DNA from: Ruegeria sp. A3M17
GTDB lineage: Bacteria; Pseudomonadota; Alphaproteobacteria; Rhodobacterales; Rhodobacteraceae
Direction of reading: 5' to 3'
Assembly: GCF_003318255.1 (NCBI RefSeq)
Contig: NZ_QOCF01000035.1
Span: forward strand, 248,001 to 312,000
DNA length: 64,000 bases
Shown here: piece by piece, positions 1-10,209 of the stretch
Position numbering within the stretch: the first letter of the stretch is position 1
Layout of the letters: the number at the start of each line of letters is the position of its first letter
Position numbers and translations under genes: made by a program
Notes under the pieces: model-generated
What the model saw: only the letters and a program-made list of their open reading frames with translations
Databases searched by the model: none
Told to the model about the DNA's origin: nothing

Positions 1-231
1 CTGAAGCTTGTGGTCTGCTTCGCCCTTGGCTGGGCAATAGCCCGCTTCTTTGATCTGGATTCAACCGCCTTCGGCGTACTGGTCCTTCAGATGTGCACCC
101 CGGTCGCAGTTACATCGTACCTACTGGCCGAGCGGTTTGACGCGGATTCGGACGCGGTTGCAGGGATGGTCATGGTATCAACTGTGCTGTCCGTGGGCGC
201 TTTGCCTATAATTCTAGCCATTGTCCTATGA
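1..231 (+). CDS. AEC-family (auxin efflux carrier-like) transporter, C-terminal fragment
   Basis: The reading frame is open from the first base of the window and ends at TGA 229-231, so the 5' part of the gene lies outside. About 76 codons are visible. The sequence is hydrophobic, with at least two membrane spans and the polar stretch LLAERFDADSDAVAGMVMVS between them. That stretch resembles the conserved C-terminal end of AEC/Mem_trans permeases, where an A-x-x-Y/F-D-x-D-x-x-x-A loop precedes the last helix. These inner-membrane proteins export or import small organic acids; the substrate cannot be told from a fragment. The family call rests on the C-terminal pattern only. The next gene starts 60 bp downstream on the same strand with its own ribosome binding site. 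Confidence 0.7.
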   Translation: MKLVVCFALGWAIARFFDLDSTAFGVLVLQMCTPVAVTSYLLAERFDADSDAVAGMVMVSTVLSVGALPIILAIVL

Positions 232-291
232 CGATTGTGATTTCCTAAACGCTCAATTTGCGCTAGAATAAAGAAAAAAGGCACGAGGCAC

Positions 292-873
292 ATGAGCAGA
301 ATTCTTTTCGTACTCTTCGGGGTGCTGCTTTTGGCATCCTGCGGTGGTGGGTCCAAACAGCCACCGAGCAGATTGAATGACGCGTGCAGCATTGCGCGCG
401 AACGGCCTGATTTTATCAAGGCGTTCAAAAGCACCGAACGGAAATGGGGCGTCCCAATTCACGTTCAGATGGCGACAATCTATCAGGAAAGCCGCTATAA
501 GCACGACGCACGCACACCGCACCAATACGTTCTGGGTGTGATCCCTATGGGCCGTCAAAGCAGCGCCTACGGTTTCAGTCAGGCGCTGGACGGCACCTGG
601 GATGAATACCGCAAAGAGACCGGCAAACGGCGCGCCAAGCGGGACCGCATCCGCGATGCGTCAGATTTCATCGGCTGGTACATGAACAAAAGCCAACAGC
701 GGAACGGTATTCACCCCACAGATACCCGCAACCAGTATCTGGCCTATCACGAGGGGCACACCGGCTTTGCCCGCGGCAGCCATAACAGCAAATCCTGGCT
801 GTTGAACGTCGCCAATGACGTCGACGCACGCGCCAAGCTTTATCAGGCGCAGCTGGCCAATTGCCGCTACTGA
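292..873 (+). CDS. Lipoprotein with lysozyme/SLT-like transglycosylase fold
   Basis: A protein of 193 residues with a short hydrophobic leader ending in the lipobox LLASC, so Cys17 is the predicted lipidation site and the protein should sit in the outer membrane facing the periplasm. Residues 60-110 hold MATIYQESRYKHDAR followed by SAYGFSQALDGTWDEY. This matches the soluble lytic transglycosylase pattern of a catalytic Glu in xxESxx (Glu66 here) followed by the YGxxQ motif. The likely role is cleavage of peptidoglycan glycan strands. The ATG at 292 is preceded by a GAGG about five bases upstream. A strong terminator (881-913) follows the stop directly, so the gene is probably transcribed alone. 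No partner gene is evident, and activity is inferred from the fold motifs. Confidence 0.8.
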   Translation: MSRILFVLFGVLLLASCGGGSKQPPSRLNDACSIARERPDFIKAFKSTERKWGVPIHVQMATIYQESRYKHDARTPHQYVLGVIPMGRQSSAYGFSQALDGTWDEYRKETGKRRAKRDRIRDASDFIGWYMNKSQQRNGIHPTDTRNQYLAYHEGHTGFARGSHNSKSWLLNVANDVDARAKLYQAQLANCRY

Positions 874-880
874 CAGAATT

Positions 881-913
881 GCGGGTCAGCGATTGCCTGA
901 CCCGCTTCTTTTT
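881..913 (+). terminator. Rho-independent terminator of the transglycosylase lipoprotein gene
   Basis: A perfect 9-bp stem GCGGGTCAG / CTGACCCGC (881-889 and 897-905) with a seven-base loop is followed by TTCTTTTT. It starts eight bases after the stop codon at 871-873. The stem also contains the last codons of lolA on the other strand, so the two convergent genes share these bases. Confidence 0.85.
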
Positions 914-1482
914 GATCTGGAAAACAGATCGTTGCTGAGATTTCCGCCGGTACTCAACTGCCCCAGCAGAACGGTCGTCTGACTACCGGCATTGTCGTGA
1001 ATGACCCATTTGCGCAGCTCAATCGGGTCCCCCGTGAACATCAGCTCAATCCGTCCGGATTCGGGGTTCTTTGGGTCCCGAGCGGTAACAACCGTGGCCG
1101 TCCCGTCAAAATCATGGGCGACCACCATATTCGCCTGTCCCAGATTGACGTTGCGCGCCAGCACCAGCGACAACGGCGTACGTTTTAGCGGGTACTGCTC
1201 CGGCGGTTGGTTCGATTTCGGATCAAAGATCTGCACCGTACCTGCGCGCGCCAGAACCACAGCGCTGTTGGGCGGGTCATATTCGAACCGCATCTTACCG
1301 GGGCGTTCCATCCACAGCTTTCCGGTACTCAGGGAACCGTCATCGTTAACTTGCGTAAACGTGGTCTCAACGGTTTTGAGGCCATTGAGGTAGTTTGAGA
1401 TTTGCGACAACGGCAGCTTTTCAGCCGCCCAGGCCGCAGGCGCGGCGAGTGTCAAAGCAAGGGCAAAGGTAATCTGTTTCAT
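886..1482 (-). CDS. lolA: Outer-membrane lipoprotein carrier protein LolA
   Basis: A protein of 198 residues beginning with a typical Sec signal peptide, MKQITFALALTLAAPAAWA, cleaved before AEKLPLSQ. The mature part has the LolA pattern: LKTVETTFTQVNDDGSLSTGKLWMERPGKMRFEY near the start (KxxPGKxRxEY-like), then VQIFDPKSNQ and the YPLKRTPLSLVLA hydrophobic-cavity region. LolA takes lipoproteins from the LolCDE complex and carries them across the periplasm to the outer membrane. The start at 1482 was preferred over upstream in-frame codons because it places the signal peptide at the N terminus. The gene lies 40 bp after ftsK on the same strand and is probably cotranscribed with it. Its stop codon lies inside the stem of the opposing terminator at 881-913. 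Confidence 0.93.
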   Translation of the reverse strand: MKQITFALALTLAAPAAWAAEKLPLSQISNYLNGLKTVETTFTQVNDDGSLSTGKLWMERPGKMRFEYDPPNSAVVLARAGTVQIFDPKSNQPPEQYPLKRTPLSLVLARNVNLGQANMVVAHDFDGTATVVTARDPKNPESGRIELMFTGDPIELRKWVIHDNAGSQTTVLLGQLSTGGNLSNDLFSRSKRSGSGNR

Positions 1483-1522
1483 AAGTCCCCAGATAAGCGC
1501 TCTGCCCTTGTTATTAAATATC

Positions 1523-4420
1523 CTATTGTTCAGGGACGAGGATTTCGCGTTTCCCGACATGATTTGCCGACGAAACAATGCTTTCATCCTCCATTTGCTC
1601 AACAAGTCGCGCAGCTTTGTTGTAGCCAATGGCAAGTTTCCGCTGAATGTACGAGGTCGAGCATTTGCGATCCTTGATCACAATCGCCACAGCCTGATCG
1701 TAAAGCGCGTCTTCGCCGTTGGTATTGCCGCCCGTGTTCAGGCCCAGAACCGCATCAATGTTGTCCGCTTTATCCTCAGATGGGCCGTCCAGCACGGTGT
1801 TCACATAGTCTGGTGGGCCGAACTGTTTTAGGTGGTTTACGATCTCTTCGACCTCTTCGTCCGACACAAACGGACCATGACAACGGGTAATCTTGGCACC
1901 GCCGGCCATGAAAAGCATATCACCCTGCCCCAAAAGCTGCTCGGCACCCATTTCACCCAAGATCGTGCGGCTGTCGATCTTTGAGGTCACCTGGAACGAA
2001 ATCCGGGTTGGGAAGTTCGCCTTGATCGTACCAGTAATCACATCGACCGAGGGACGTTGCGTGGCCATGATCAGGTGAATACCCGAGGCCCGCGCCATCT
2101 GCGCCAGACGCTGGATGCAGGCTTCGATTTCTTTGCCCGCGACCATCATCAGGTCGGCCATCTCGTCAACAATCACGACGATGTAGGGCATCGCCTCGGG
2201 CGCGAATTCTTCAGTCTCGAACGTTGGCTCGCCGGTTTCGTCGTCAAACCCGGTCTGGACGGTGCGGCTGAACAATTCTCCTTTGGCCAGCGCGTCTTTT
2301 ACGCGGCCATTGTAGCCCGCGATGTTGCGCACGCCCATCTTGGACATCTTGCGATAGCGGTCTTCCATCTCGCCCACGACCCATTTCAGGGCGACAACCG
2401 CCTTTTTCGGGTCGGTCACAACAGGCGAGAGAAGATGCGGAATGCCATCATAAACGGACAGTTCAAGCATCTTGGGGTCGATCATGATCAGGCGGCATTC
2501 ATCCGGCGTCAGCTTGTACAGCAGCGACAGGATCATGGTGTTGATCGCGACCGACTTACCGGAACCGGTCGTCCCCGCAATCAGCAAGTGAGGCATCTTG
2601 GCCAGGTTTGCGACCATGGATTCGCCGCCGATATCCTTGCCCAGCGCCAGCGGCAGCGCGTGGTTGCCATCGCCGAAATCACGGCTGGCAAGGATTTCGC
2701 GCAACACCACCATCTCGCGGTTTTCATTCGGCAATTCAATCCCGATCACCGAGCGCCCCGGCAGGGTCGAAACACGTGCCGACAGCGCCGACATCGAGCG
2801 CGCGATATCATCGGCCAGACCGATAACCCGGCTGGCTTTCAGGCCCGGAGCAGGCTCTAGTTCGTACATGGTAACAACCGGGCCGGGGCGGACGCTGGTG
2901 ATCTCACCCTTGACGCCATAGTCGTCCAGCACGTTTTCCAGCATGCGCGCGTTTTCTTCCAACGCCTCGTCGCTAAGGTGATGGCGCTGAATGCTGGAAG
3001 GGTTGGACAGCAGGCTCAAAGGCGGCAGCTCGAAGTCTGAATGCCGGTCTTCAAAGGACAGCCCAGGCTGTGCTTCGGCCTGTGCACGACGCGACGGCGC
3101 AGGCGCGCGGCGCACAGGCTGTGCCACCACGGGTTTGCGCGGTTCGGCCACTGGAATTTTCATCGCAGGAAGCGGGGCCGGTTCGGGCTCGGGCGCGTCT
3201 TCAAATACGGCCTCATCCTCATAGACGGGCTCGGGCGCAAAGTCCTGATGCAGGGGTTCCTGCTGCCATTCGGGTTCTGGCTCGGCTGTCAGCATCGGCT
3301 CGGGCGGCAGATCGTCCGAAGTCATCGGCGGCTCGGGCGGAAGCTCCTCTCCGCCTCTGGCGTTCAGGATCAGCGGGTCCGGCCCCCGGCCACGACCTTT
3401 GGTCAAAGGCAGGGTTGGATCGACCTCTGGCGCCACTTCACCTGCGGCCACTTTGCGATTGCGCACGGCTGCCGAAATCTTGGACTTGATACGATCTTCA
3501 CCCGGCATTTCATCGAATCCGGCAACCGGTTCGCGGGCGACCAGTTCAGGTTCCGGCATGGGGTCGGCCCGGCGGATCAGGCTGGGCATCCGCGCCAGCA
3601 GACCTGGTTTTGCGGGTTCGGGCTCTTCGAAATCCGGCTCTTCGAACATCGGATCGGCATACGCCATATCATCGTCAAACACCGCATCGGTGGCCTCTGC
3701 GCGGATGGCCTTACGCTCTTCCCACTGTGCCCGGCGATCTCGTGCCGCCTGTGCGGTCACCGACGCACTGCGACCCAAGAGGTTCATCAGCATGTCATAG
3801 GACATCACAAGGCCCAACAAGAAGGCACGCGCGCCTTTGCGCACGTCGGCTTTTGTGAACCCAAGGACAAATGTACCCAGCACCAGCATGCCCGCGGCCA
3901 TTGCCAGCGACATCAGTTTGACCATGAAATGGGATGAGATGGGCAGCAGCGTCAGCAACGCGCCCATGACGGTATCACCAAACAAACCACCCAGCCCAAA
4001 GCTGTGGGTCGTGCGCCAGGCCTCGCCCGGCACCAAAGTAGCGGCGTAGACTGAAACGATGGCAATCCAGATCGGCGCAAAGATCAGGCGGGCCACCGCT
4101 CGGTCCTCGCCAAAATGTCCGGCAAAGCGTATGCCCCAACCGATCAGCACCATTGCGATGCTCCAGCTGCCCCAACCCACGATCATGAACAGCGGCGCGG
4201 CGATCGACGCCCCAATTCGCCCCATCCAGTTTTGCACTGGCGCGTCGGTCGACACCATCCAGTTCGGATCATCCGGCGTGTAGGACCAGATCATCGCCGC
4301 CGAGGCCAGCCCCAGTAGGATCAGGGCGATCCCGATCAGTTCCTTGCTACGCCTTTCGATGGCGGCCTGGGTCGTACTGTCCAGCAATGGATCGCGGTTG
4401 CGCGCGTTATATGATGCCAT
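1523..4420 (-). CDS. ftsK: DNA translocase FtsK
   Basis: A protein of 965 residues with the full FtsK layout. Four or five hydrophobic helices fill roughly residues 30-190. A long acidic, Pro/Glu-rich linker spans roughly 260-480. The RecA-like motor carries Walker A GTTGSGKS near residue 617 and a Walker B of the form [12 protein letters not shown]. The last 65 residues form the gamma winged-helix domain ([20 protein letters not shown]), which reads KOPS sites. FtsK sits at the septum, pumps DNA toward dif and activates XerCD. The ATG at 4420 was chosen because it has a GAGGG ribosome binding site; a GTG at 4438 overlapping the upstream gene's stop (GTGA) is the alternative. It lies between an aminotransferase gene and lolA in one minus-strand unit. 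Confidence 0.97.
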   Translation of the reverse strand: MASYNARNRDPLLDSTTQAAIERRSKELIGIALILLGLASAAMIWSYTPDDPNWMVSTDAPVQNWMGRIGASIAAPLFMIVGWGSWSIAMVLIGWGIRFAGHFGEDRAVARLIFAPIWIAIVSVYAATLVPGEAWRTTHSFGLGGLFGDTVMGALLTLLPISSHFMVKLMSLAMAAGMLVLGTFVLGFTKADVRKGARAFLLGLVMSYDMLMNLLGRSASVTAQAARDRRAQWEERKAIRAEATDAVFDDDMAYADPMFEEPDFEEPEPAKPGLLARMPSLIRRADPMPEPELVAREPVAGFDEMPGEDRIKSKISAAVRNRKVAAGEVAPEVDPTLPLTKGRGRGPDPLILNARGGEELPPEPPMTSDDLPPEPMLTAEPEPEWQQEPLHQDFAPEPVYEDEAVFEDAPEPEPAPLPAMKIPVAEPRKPVVAQPVRRAPAPSRRAQAEAQPGLSFEDRHSDFELPPLSLLSNPSSIQRHHLSDEALEENARMLENVLDDYGVKGEITSVRPGPVVTMYELEPAPGLKASRVIGLADDIARSMSALSARVSTLPGRSVIGIELPNENREMVVLREILASRDFGDGNHALPLALGKDIGGESMVANLAKMPHLLIAGTTGSGKSVAINTMILSLLYKLTPDECRLIMIDPKMLELSVYDGIPHLLSPVVTDPKKAVVALKWVVGEMEDRYRKMSKMGVRNIAGYNGRVKDALAKGELFSRTVQTGFDDETGEPTFETEEFAPEAMPYIVVIVDEMADLMMVAGKEIEACIQRLAQMARASGIHLIMATQRPSVDVITGTIKANFPTRISFQVTSKIDSRTILGEMGAEQLLGQGDMLFMAGGAKITRCHGPFVSDEEVEEIVNHLKQFGPPDYVNTVLDGPSEDKADNIDAVLGLNTGGNTNGEDALYDQAVAIVIKDRKCSTSYIQRKLAIGYNKAARLVEQMEDESIVSSANHVGKREILVPEQ

Positions 4421-4434
4421 TTTGCCCTCGTACC

Positions 4435-5616
4435 TCACGAATAGATGCAGTCACGGAGCGTAATCAGCCCCTGCCGCAACTCTGTTTTTGGGGCCACCAT
4501 TGCGACCCGGATAAATTGCTCGCCCGGGTTCTGCCCCGGATCACCTTGAGAAAGATATGCACCAGGCAGAACCCGCACTCCGGTCTCCTGCCACAGCCTT
4601 AATGTGGTTTCCTCGCCATTTTCGACCGGCAGCCACAGGAAAAACCCGGCTTCAGGCGACATATAGCCCTGCACGCCCGCGAAAACCTCATCCGCGATCG
4701 TGTATTTTTCCTGATACAGCGCGCGGTTCTCTACAACATGCGCCTCATCTGCCCAAACTTTTGCGGCGGCAGCCTGCAAAGGCAACGGCAAAGGCGCACC
4801 TGCGTAGTTGCGTAGCTGCTTGACCCTCTTGATGGTCTCGGGACCACCGGCGATCAGGCCCGAGCGCAGACCAGCCAGATTGGACCGCTTTGACAGTGAA
4901 TTGAACAAAGTGATCCGTTCCGGATCGGCCCCAAGTTCCTGCGCGACGGTCAGCACACCGGTTGGTGCCGTGTCGCGGTAAATCTCGGAATAACACTCAT
5001 CCGCGAAGATGCGGAAATCATAGGTCTCAGCCAGTTTGATCAGTTCGACCCAATAGTCGCGCGAGGCGACTGCACCCTGCGGATTGGCAGGAGAACAGAT
5101 ATAGGCCGCCACGGTGCGGTTCAGAACGTCCTTTGGTAGCCCCGAATAGTTCGGCAAGTGACCTGTGGCGGCAGTTGCAGATACGAATACAGGCTCGGCA
5201 CGAACCGACAGCGAGGCCACCATATAGACTTGGTAGAATGGATTCGGGCACAGAATGACGGGCTTTTCACCGTTTTTCTGCTCGGGGCACAGCGCCATCG
5301 CGGCGTTGTACAAACCTTCGCGCGTGCCGTTCAGCGCCATCACGTTGGTGTCGGGGTCCATCGAAACGCCATAGCGGCGATCAATCCAGTCAGTAATCGC
5401 CAACCGCAGCTCGGGCGACCCTTCGTTTGGCGGGTATCCCTTAAACCCGGCCGCGTTTTCTGTGATCACATCGGTGACCCACGCCGGGAAATCATGCATC
5501 GGCGCACCAATAGTCATGTGAATCACGTCAGCACCCGGCTGGTGATGATCCAACAGGGTGCGCAAACGCGGGAATGCATATTCCGGTAGGTCCGAAAACC
5601 GTTCGGGGAAATTCAT
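4435..5616 (-). CDS. PLP-dependent class I/II aminotransferase (DapC-like)
   Basis: A protein of 393 residues of fold-type I. The expected landmarks are present: [12 protein letters not shown] near residue 60 (the substrate-side GYxxxxGxxxLR motif), CSPANPQGA near 175 (the SPxNPxG loop), FADECYSE near 205, and the Schiff-base lysine Lys243 in [14 protein letters not shown]. The best-known relatives with this pattern are N-succinyldiaminopimelate aminotransferases, so a role in lysine/peptidoglycan precursor synthesis is plausible, but substrate cannot be fixed from sequence. The gene precedes ftsK with its stop codon about 15 bp upstream of the preferred ftsK start. A dapE homologue sits at the other end of the window, far away. 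Confidence 0.85.
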   Translation of the reverse strand: MNFPERFSDLPEYAFPRLRTLLDHHQPGADVIHMTIGAPMHDFPAWVTDVITENAAGFKGYPPNEGSPELRLAITDWIDRRYGVSMDPDTNVMALNGTREGLYNAAMALCPEQKNGEKPVILCPNPFYQVYMVASLSVRAEPVFVSATAATGHLPNYSGLPKDVLNRTVAAYICSPANPQGAVASRDYWVELIKLAETYDFRIFADECYSEIYRDTAPTGVLTVAQELGADPERITLFNSLSKRSNLAGLRSGLIAGGPETIKRVKQLRNYAGAPLPLPLQAAAAKVWADEAHVVENRALYQEKYTIADEVFAGVQGYMSPEAGFFLWLPVENGEETTLRLWQETGVRVLPGAYLSQGDPGQNPGEQFIRVAMVAPKTELRQGLITLRDCIYS

Positions 5617-5724
5617 AACTACTGCCTCAATACCGGGATCATTTCGCCCCGTTTTACAGGCAGACTACAGATCGCACCCGGTTTCGTCCAGACAAAGAGG
5701 TGGCGAATCAGGGGATTGTGGCAT

Positions 5725-7053
5725 TCAGGCCAACGCCGCCTCGGTGGCTGATCCCAGCCTTAGCAGGGCCTCTTCCGAGCCCGGATAGCCCATCATCATC
5801 ACGCCACATCCGGGGGCTCCGGTCGGCAGCGTCAGCGCAGCCAGCCCCATCAGATTGCCAATACGGGTGTTGCGCAGGGCCAGCAGGTTTTCCGTGACGT
5901 AGTAGTCATGGTCATTCATCAGCCGATCCAGATTCGGCGGCAGAATGGGGGCCGTGGGCGCGAGCACCGCATCAAACCCGGATGTGGCGGCATCCCATGC
6001 AGCCCGACAGGCTTTCAGCCTGGACCAGGCCGCGATGTAATCGGCACCGGTCGCGTTTTGACCCGACCGAAACCGTTCCAGAATCTCGGGATACATGGCG
6101 TCAGGGTTGGCTTCGATCACATCGCGCCACAACCCATAAGCTTCGGTCGTGTACAGAATGCCGGACAGCGCCATGGCGTCGTGCAACTCAGGAACCTCCA
6201 GCGGAACGATCTCGGCACCCGCCTTGGCGAGCTTTTGCAACCCATCCTCAAAGGCCTTGCGCGGTTCATCCCTCAGCTCGTCCTGCGCCACAGTCTGAAG
6301 ATTGGCAAAACGGCGGCCTTTCAGACTGGCACCGCGAAGATCCGGTGGAGAACGCCCTTCGAGCAAGGCCAGCATATGGGCCGCGTCTTCGACTGAGCGG
6401 GTCAGTGGGCCAACAGTGTCGAACCGCAGACACAAGGGCACTGTTCCCTCAAGGCTGACGCGCCCGGCGGTGGTTTTCAGCCCAACCAGATTGTTCCAGG
6501 CCGACGGAATGCGCACCGACCCGCCCGTATCCGAACCGATCCCACAGGCGGCAAGCCCCCAGGCCACCGATGCTGCCGCGCCGGAGGAAGAGCCTCCGGA
6601 TACCGCGTCTTCATCGTCAATGCATGGGGGCGTTCCAGTGATCGGGTTCAGGCCAAGGCCTGAGAAGGCCAGCTCGCTCATATGCGTCTTGCCCAGACAG
6701 ACCGTGCCCATGGCGGTGGCGTTACGCACAACGACCGCGTCCATTTCGGGCACCCGGCCTTTCAGCAAGGCCGAGCCTGCCTCAGTCGCCGTGCCGGCGG
6801 TGTCGAACAGATCTTTCCAGCTGATCGGCACACCATCCAGGAGGGACCGCCGCAGGCCCAGATTGGCGCGCTCCTGCGCAGCCTGTGCCTCGGCCCTAGC
6901 ACGATCATGCGTAACGCGGGCATAGATCCTGTCACGGTGCGGATGCGCGTCGATGGCGGCCAGATAGGTCTCGGTCAATTCAACTGGATCGATCTGTCCC
7001 ATGCCGATACCCCGACCCAGATCACACGCCGTCATGGTCAGCCAGTCCTGCAT
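5725..7053 (-). CDS. Amidase (amidase signature family)
   Basis: A protein of 442 residues with the Ser-cisSer-Lys triad of the amidase signature family: Lys80 in SWKDLFD, the cis-serine in VSGGSSSGAAASVA (about residue 155-156), and the nucleophile Ser179 in GIGSDTGGSVRIPS. These enzymes hydrolyse amide bonds of small carboxamides; GatA also belongs here. GatB/GatC are not adjacent and the C-terminal part does not look like GatA, so a catabolic amidase is more likely. The ATG at 7053 has a purine-rich AGAGGGGGCGGGG upstream and fits the family N terminus; the frame is open further upstream but that extension is low-complexity and overlaps the divergent promoter region. A hydroxylase gene starts divergently at 7142. 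Confidence 0.88.
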   Translation of the reverse strand: MQDWLTMTACDLGRGIGMGQIDPVELTETYLAAIDAHPHRDRIYARVTHDRARAEAQAAQERANLGLRRSLLDGVPISWKDLFDTAGTATEAGSALLKGRVPEMDAVVVRNATAMGTVCLGKTHMSELAFSGLGLNPITGTPPCIDDEDAVSGGSSSGAAASVAWGLAACGIGSDTGGSVRIPSAWNNLVGLKTTAGRVSLEGTVPLCLRFDTVGPLTRSVEDAAHMLALLEGRSPPDLRGASLKGRRFANLQTVAQDELRDEPRKAFEDGLQKLAKAGAEIVPLEVPELHDAMALSGILYTTEAYGLWRDVIEANPDAMYPEILERFRSGQNATGADYIAAWSRLKACRAAWDAATSGFDAVLAPTAPILPPNLDRLMNDHDYYVTENLLALRNTRIGNLMGLAALTLPTGAPGCGVMMMGYPGSEEALLRLGSATEAALA

Positions 7054-7141
7054 CCCCGCCCCCTCTGGAAAAAGCACTTTGGAGGACGGTAGCGACAGGA
7101 CCGCACATGGACAATCCCGAAAGGGCGCGCATATTGCAGGC

Positions 7142-8368
7142 ATGGAACACAACTCGGACATCCTGATTGTAGGCGGCGGCCTGAACGGCCCGGCCCTGGC
7201 ACTGGCACTGGCCCAGACGGGGCATTCCGTCACCGTTATCGACGCATTGGCCGAAAAAACGCGGAAAAACGCGGCTTTCGACGGGCGCGCCTATGCGCTG
7301 GCGCTGGCCTCGCAGCGCCTGCTGGCTGCGGTTGGCGTCTGGGACATAGTGGCAGACCATGCCCAGCCCATGCTTGAGATCAAGGTCACTGATGGCCATT
7401 CCGGCGCTGGTCCATCTCCATTTTTCCTGCATTTTGACCATGCCGAGATTGAAGAAGGCCCGATGGGCTACATGGTCGAAGACCGCCACCTGCGCCGCGC
7501 GTTTCTGGACACAATGGCCGAACAAAGCAGTATCACGCAGATCAGCGGTAAAACGGTTATTGGACAAGCCACCGACGATTCGGGCGTCACGCTGACGCTG
7601 GATGATGGCACAACCCTGACCGGCGGGCTGTTGGTTGGCTGTGATGGACGCCGCAGCGGCACCGCCGCGCGTGCCGGGATCAAGCGCACCGGCTGGGATT
7701 ACGGCCAAACCGCGCTGGTTTGTGCCATCGAGCATGACCTGCCCCACAATGGCGTGGCGCATCAGTTCTTCATGCCCCCGGGCCCCTTGGCGATTCTGCC
7801 ACTGACCGGCAATCGCAGCTCGATCGTCTGGAGCGAACGCTCTGAGATGGCCAAACGCATCAACGACATGCACGAGGCGGATTACCTGCAGGTATTGCGC
7901 CCGCGTTTCGGTGATTTTCTGGGGGACATCCGTCTGCAGGGTGACCGGTTCACCTATCCGTTGAACCTGACCATCGCCAATTCCTTTATTGGTGACCGCA
8001 TGGCGCTGGTAGGCGACGCGGCCCACGGCATGCACCCAATCGCGGGTCAGGGTTTGAATGCAGGTCTTCGCGACGTAGGCGCTCTGGCCGAAGTTCTGAC
8101 ACTGGCTGGACGGCGCGGCGAGGATATCGCATCAGTTCTGGTACTGGAGCGCTATCAGGAATGGAGACGGTTCGACACGGCGGCGCTGGCCATGGCGACC
8201 GATGTGTTCAACAAGCTGTTTTCCAACGATAACCCGATACTGCGCTTCGGGCGCGACATCGGGATGGAGATCGTCGGTTCTATGCCAGGACTACGTCGCG
8301 GCTTTGTACGCGAGGCCGCCGGGCTAACCGGAGATCTGCCGAAACTACTGCAAGGGCACGCGATTTAA
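7142..8368 (+). CDS. UbiH/UbiF/COQ6-family FAD-dependent monooxygenase
   Basis: A protein of 408 residues. The N terminus has the FAD Rossmann motif [18 protein letters not shown] followed by VTVID. Near the middle are the family's [16 protein letters not shown] and near residue 285 the second FAD motif [18 protein letters not shown]. Members hydroxylate the aromatic ring in ubiquinone synthesis; which position (UbiH, UbiF, UbiI or a broader enzyme) cannot be decided here. The start at 7142 puts the Rossmann strand at the N terminus. The gene is divergent from the amidase gene with about 90 bp between starts, and its stop overlaps the stop of the opposing Trm112-like gene by three bases. Confidence 0.88.
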   Translation: MEHNSDILIVGGGLNGPALALALAQTGHSVTVIDALAEKTRKNAAFDGRAYALALASQRLLAAVGVWDIVADHAQPMLEIKVTDGHSGAGPSPFFLHFDHAEIEEGPMGYMVEDRHLRRAFLDTMAEQSSITQISGKTVIGQATDDSGVTLTLDDGTTLTGGLLVGCDGRRSGTAARAGIKRTGWDYGQTALVCAIEHDLPHNGVAHQFFMPPGPLAILPLTGNRSSIVWSERSEMAKRINDMHEADYLQVLRPRFGDFLGDIRLQGDRFTYPLNLTIANSFIGDRMALVGDAAHGMHPIAGQGLNAGLRDVGALAEVLTLAGRRGEDIASVLVLERYQEWRRFDTAALAMATDVFNKLFSNDNPILRFGRDIGMEIVGSMPGLRRGFVREAAGLTGDLPKLLQGHAI

Positions 8369-8550
8369 TCCAGCTGCCGGGCTTCGTCCACCAGCATCAC
8401 CGGGATACCGTTGCGGATTGGAAAGGCCAAATTGGCAGCTTTGGACACCAGTTCCTGCTTTTCGGCGTCGTAGTGCAAGGTGGTGTGCGTCTGCGGACAG
8501 ATCAGCGCCTCAAGCATGTGGCGGTCAAAAGGGTGTTCGGCGTCGCTCAT
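8365..8550 (-). CDS. Trm112/YcaR-family small protein
   Basis: A protein of 61 residues carrying the Trm112 pattern [25 protein letters not shown] followed by [18 protein letters not shown]. The family motif LLxxLxCPxxxxxL and the C-terminal AYPIRDGIPxML are clear. Only one cysteine of the usual zinc-binding set is left. Eukaryotic Trm112 activates methyltransferases; bacterial members are poorly defined. The start overlaps the stop of the upstream LON-domain gene by four bases (ATGA), which points to translational coupling. Confidence 0.88.
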   Translation of the reverse strand: MSDAEHPFDRHMLEALICPQTHTTLHYDAEKQELVSKAANLAFPIRNGIPVMLVDEARQLD

Positions 8551-9188
8551 TGCAGTTTTTCCTCACTCGATCCGCCGCGCATGGCGAATTCAATCAATGT
8601 CACCAATGTCTCGCGGCGCGTGCGAAGGCAAGGTGCCTCAAGCAACGCCTGTTTATCTTCGGGATCGAAATCCATCAGCATCGACAGGGAATTCACTAAC
8701 AGCTCGTCATCAGCGTCCTTCAACGTGTCCCAGTCGGTCGAAAGCTGACGCGAGGAAAAAAACCGTTCAAGAAGATCTAAGAATCGCGATCGGTCGAACG
8801 CATTGTCTGCTTCGGCCTTACCGAGATCGCGGTCAAACCCGTCCCATGAAACTGCACAGCGGCGATAAGGCGTAAACGCATCCAACTCGGACTTGATCCG
8901 AAACCGCGAGACACCGGACAGTGTAATCAGGTACCGGCCGTCTTCGGTTTCAGAGAATTGCGTCACACGCCCGGCACAGCCGATTTGATGCAGTTTGCTT
9001 TCGTTGGACTGACATGGGTTCGGCTGGATCATACCGATCAGCCGTTCAGGTGTTTTCAGCGCGTCGTCCAGCATTTGCAGGTAGCGCGGCTCAAAAATAT
9101 GCAGCGGCAAGCGGGACCGGGGCAGCAACAGCGCCCCGGGCAATGGGAAAACGGATACCGTTTCCGGCAGATCAGCGGGATGCATCAT
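8547..9188 (-). CDS. LON peptidase N-terminal (substrate-binding) domain protein
   Basis: A protein of 213 residues made of a stand-alone LON substrate-binding domain. The pattern [30 protein letters not shown] at residues 11-40 is the hallmark (FPLPxxVLFPGxxLPLxIFEPRYxxM). No AAA+ ATPase or Ser-Lys protease domain follows, so this is not a Lon protease. Such proteins may bind unfolded chains or damaged proteins, but their function is not settled. The gene lies between the TPR-thioredoxin gene (27 bp upstream) and the Trm112-like gene (4-bp overlap), consistent with a small proteostasis operon; that reading is inference. Confidence 0.9.
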   Translation of the reverse strand: MMHPADLPETVSVFPLPGALLLPRSRLPLHIFEPRYLQMLDDALKTPERLIGMIQPNPCQSNESKLHQIGCAGRVTQFSETEDGRYLITLSGVSRFRIKSELDAFTPYRRCAVSWDGFDRDLGKAEADNAFDRSRFLDLLERFFSSRQLSTDWDTLKDADDELLVNSLSMLMDFDPEDKQALLEAPCLRTRRETLVTLIEFAMRGGSSEEKLQ

Positions 9189-9215
9189 GTACCCGAGTGT
9201 AGCCCTGATCAGGAT

Positions 9216-10133
9216 TTAGGCAAATATCATCGAGCTGAGCTTGCGCCGCCCGTTCAGAACAATCGGATCATTGGGCTTCAGCGCGTCGAAAATGGTAAAC
9301 ATCTGCGCCTTTGCTGCGCCTTCATTCCACTCGCGGTCGCGGCGGAACAGTTCCAGCAACTGCGTAACAGCCTCTTCAACTTCACCATTGGCGTGCAGCG
9401 CCTGCGCAAGATCGAACCGCGCCTGATGATTGTCGGCATCGGCCTCGACCGCCGCTTTCAGCTCACCCACCGGGCCTGCATCGGCCGCTTGTTTCGCCAG
9501 CTCAAGCTGGGCATGGGCTGCTTCAACCTCGGCCGAGGTTGAAATCTCTGCGGGTGCGCCATTCAAAATGGCCTCGGCCTGCTCCAGATCGCCTGCGGCA
9601 ATATGGGCGCGCACCAGACCGCCATAAGCGGCGGCGTGGTTCGGGTCTTCCCCCAGAATGGCGGAAAAGGTCTGTGCGGCGTCGACGGCTGCGCCATCGG
9701 CCAGCATTTCTTCGGCAGCCAGAACAGCGTCATCCAGCTGCCCCCCGGGGCTTTCACCACCTGCGGCCTCAATCACCCGGTCCACGAACGCCTTGATCTC
9801 GGACCCTGGAACGGCACCCTGAAACCCATCAACCGGCTGTCCTTTATGGAACGCGTACACCGTCGGGATCGACTGAACGCGCATTTGAGAGGCGATCATC
9901 TGCGCCTCATCCACGTTGATCTTGACCATCTTCACCGCCCCTTTGGCGGCGGTCACAGCCTCTTCCAGCAACGGTCCCAGCGTTTTGCACGGACCACACC
10001 AAGGTGCCCAGAAATCCACGATTACTGGGATTTCCTGCGAGGCCTCGACAACATCGGCCATAAAGGTGGCCTCGGATCCGTCCTTGATCAGATCGGCAGT
10101 ATCAGGTTCGGCTGCGGCGTTCAGAAGGTCCAT
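9216..10133 (-). CDS. Thioredoxin-TPR protein (CnoX/YbbN-like)
   Basis: A protein of 305 residues. The first 115 form a thioredoxin domain with the redox motif WCGPC at residues 45-49 and the cis-proline in QSIPTVYAF. The remaining 190 residues are alanine-rich helical TPR-like repeats ending in GRRKLSSMIFA. This layout is that of CnoX/YbbN, a holdase that also protects cysteines from overoxidation. Many YbbN homologues have lost the second cysteine; here both are present, so disulfide reduction is possible. The ATG at 10133 has an AAAGAG about eight bases upstream; a GTG three codons earlier is too close to that site. It lies downstream of the exonuclease III gene and upstream of the LON-domain gene on the same strand. 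Confidence 0.9.
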   Translation of the reverse strand: MDLLNAAAEPDTADLIKDGSEATFMADVVEASQEIPVIVDFWAPWCGPCKTLGPLLEEAVTAAKGAVKMVKINVDEAQMIASQMRVQSIPTVYAFHKGQPVDGFQGAVPGSEIKAFVDRVIEAAGGESPGGQLDDAVLAAEEMLADGAAVDAAQTFSAILGEDPNHAAAYGGLVRAHIAAGDLEQAEAILNGAPAEISTSAEVEAAHAQLELAKQAADAGPVGELKAAVEADADNHQARFDLAQALHANGEVEEAVTQLLELFRRDREWNEGAAKAQMFTIFDALKPNDPIVLNGRRKLSSMIFA

Positions 10134-10209
10134 GGCATTCACTCTTTCGTTCGAATTTGGCCCCTATATGCAACTGCAAAGGGCAGAAACCAAGGGGAGA
10201 GTTGCAGGA

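Noticed and set aside
2057-3937. Several long plus-strand frames opposite ftsK
   Set aside because: They mirror the Pro/Glu-rich linker and motor of ftsK and show no family motif or ribosome binding site.
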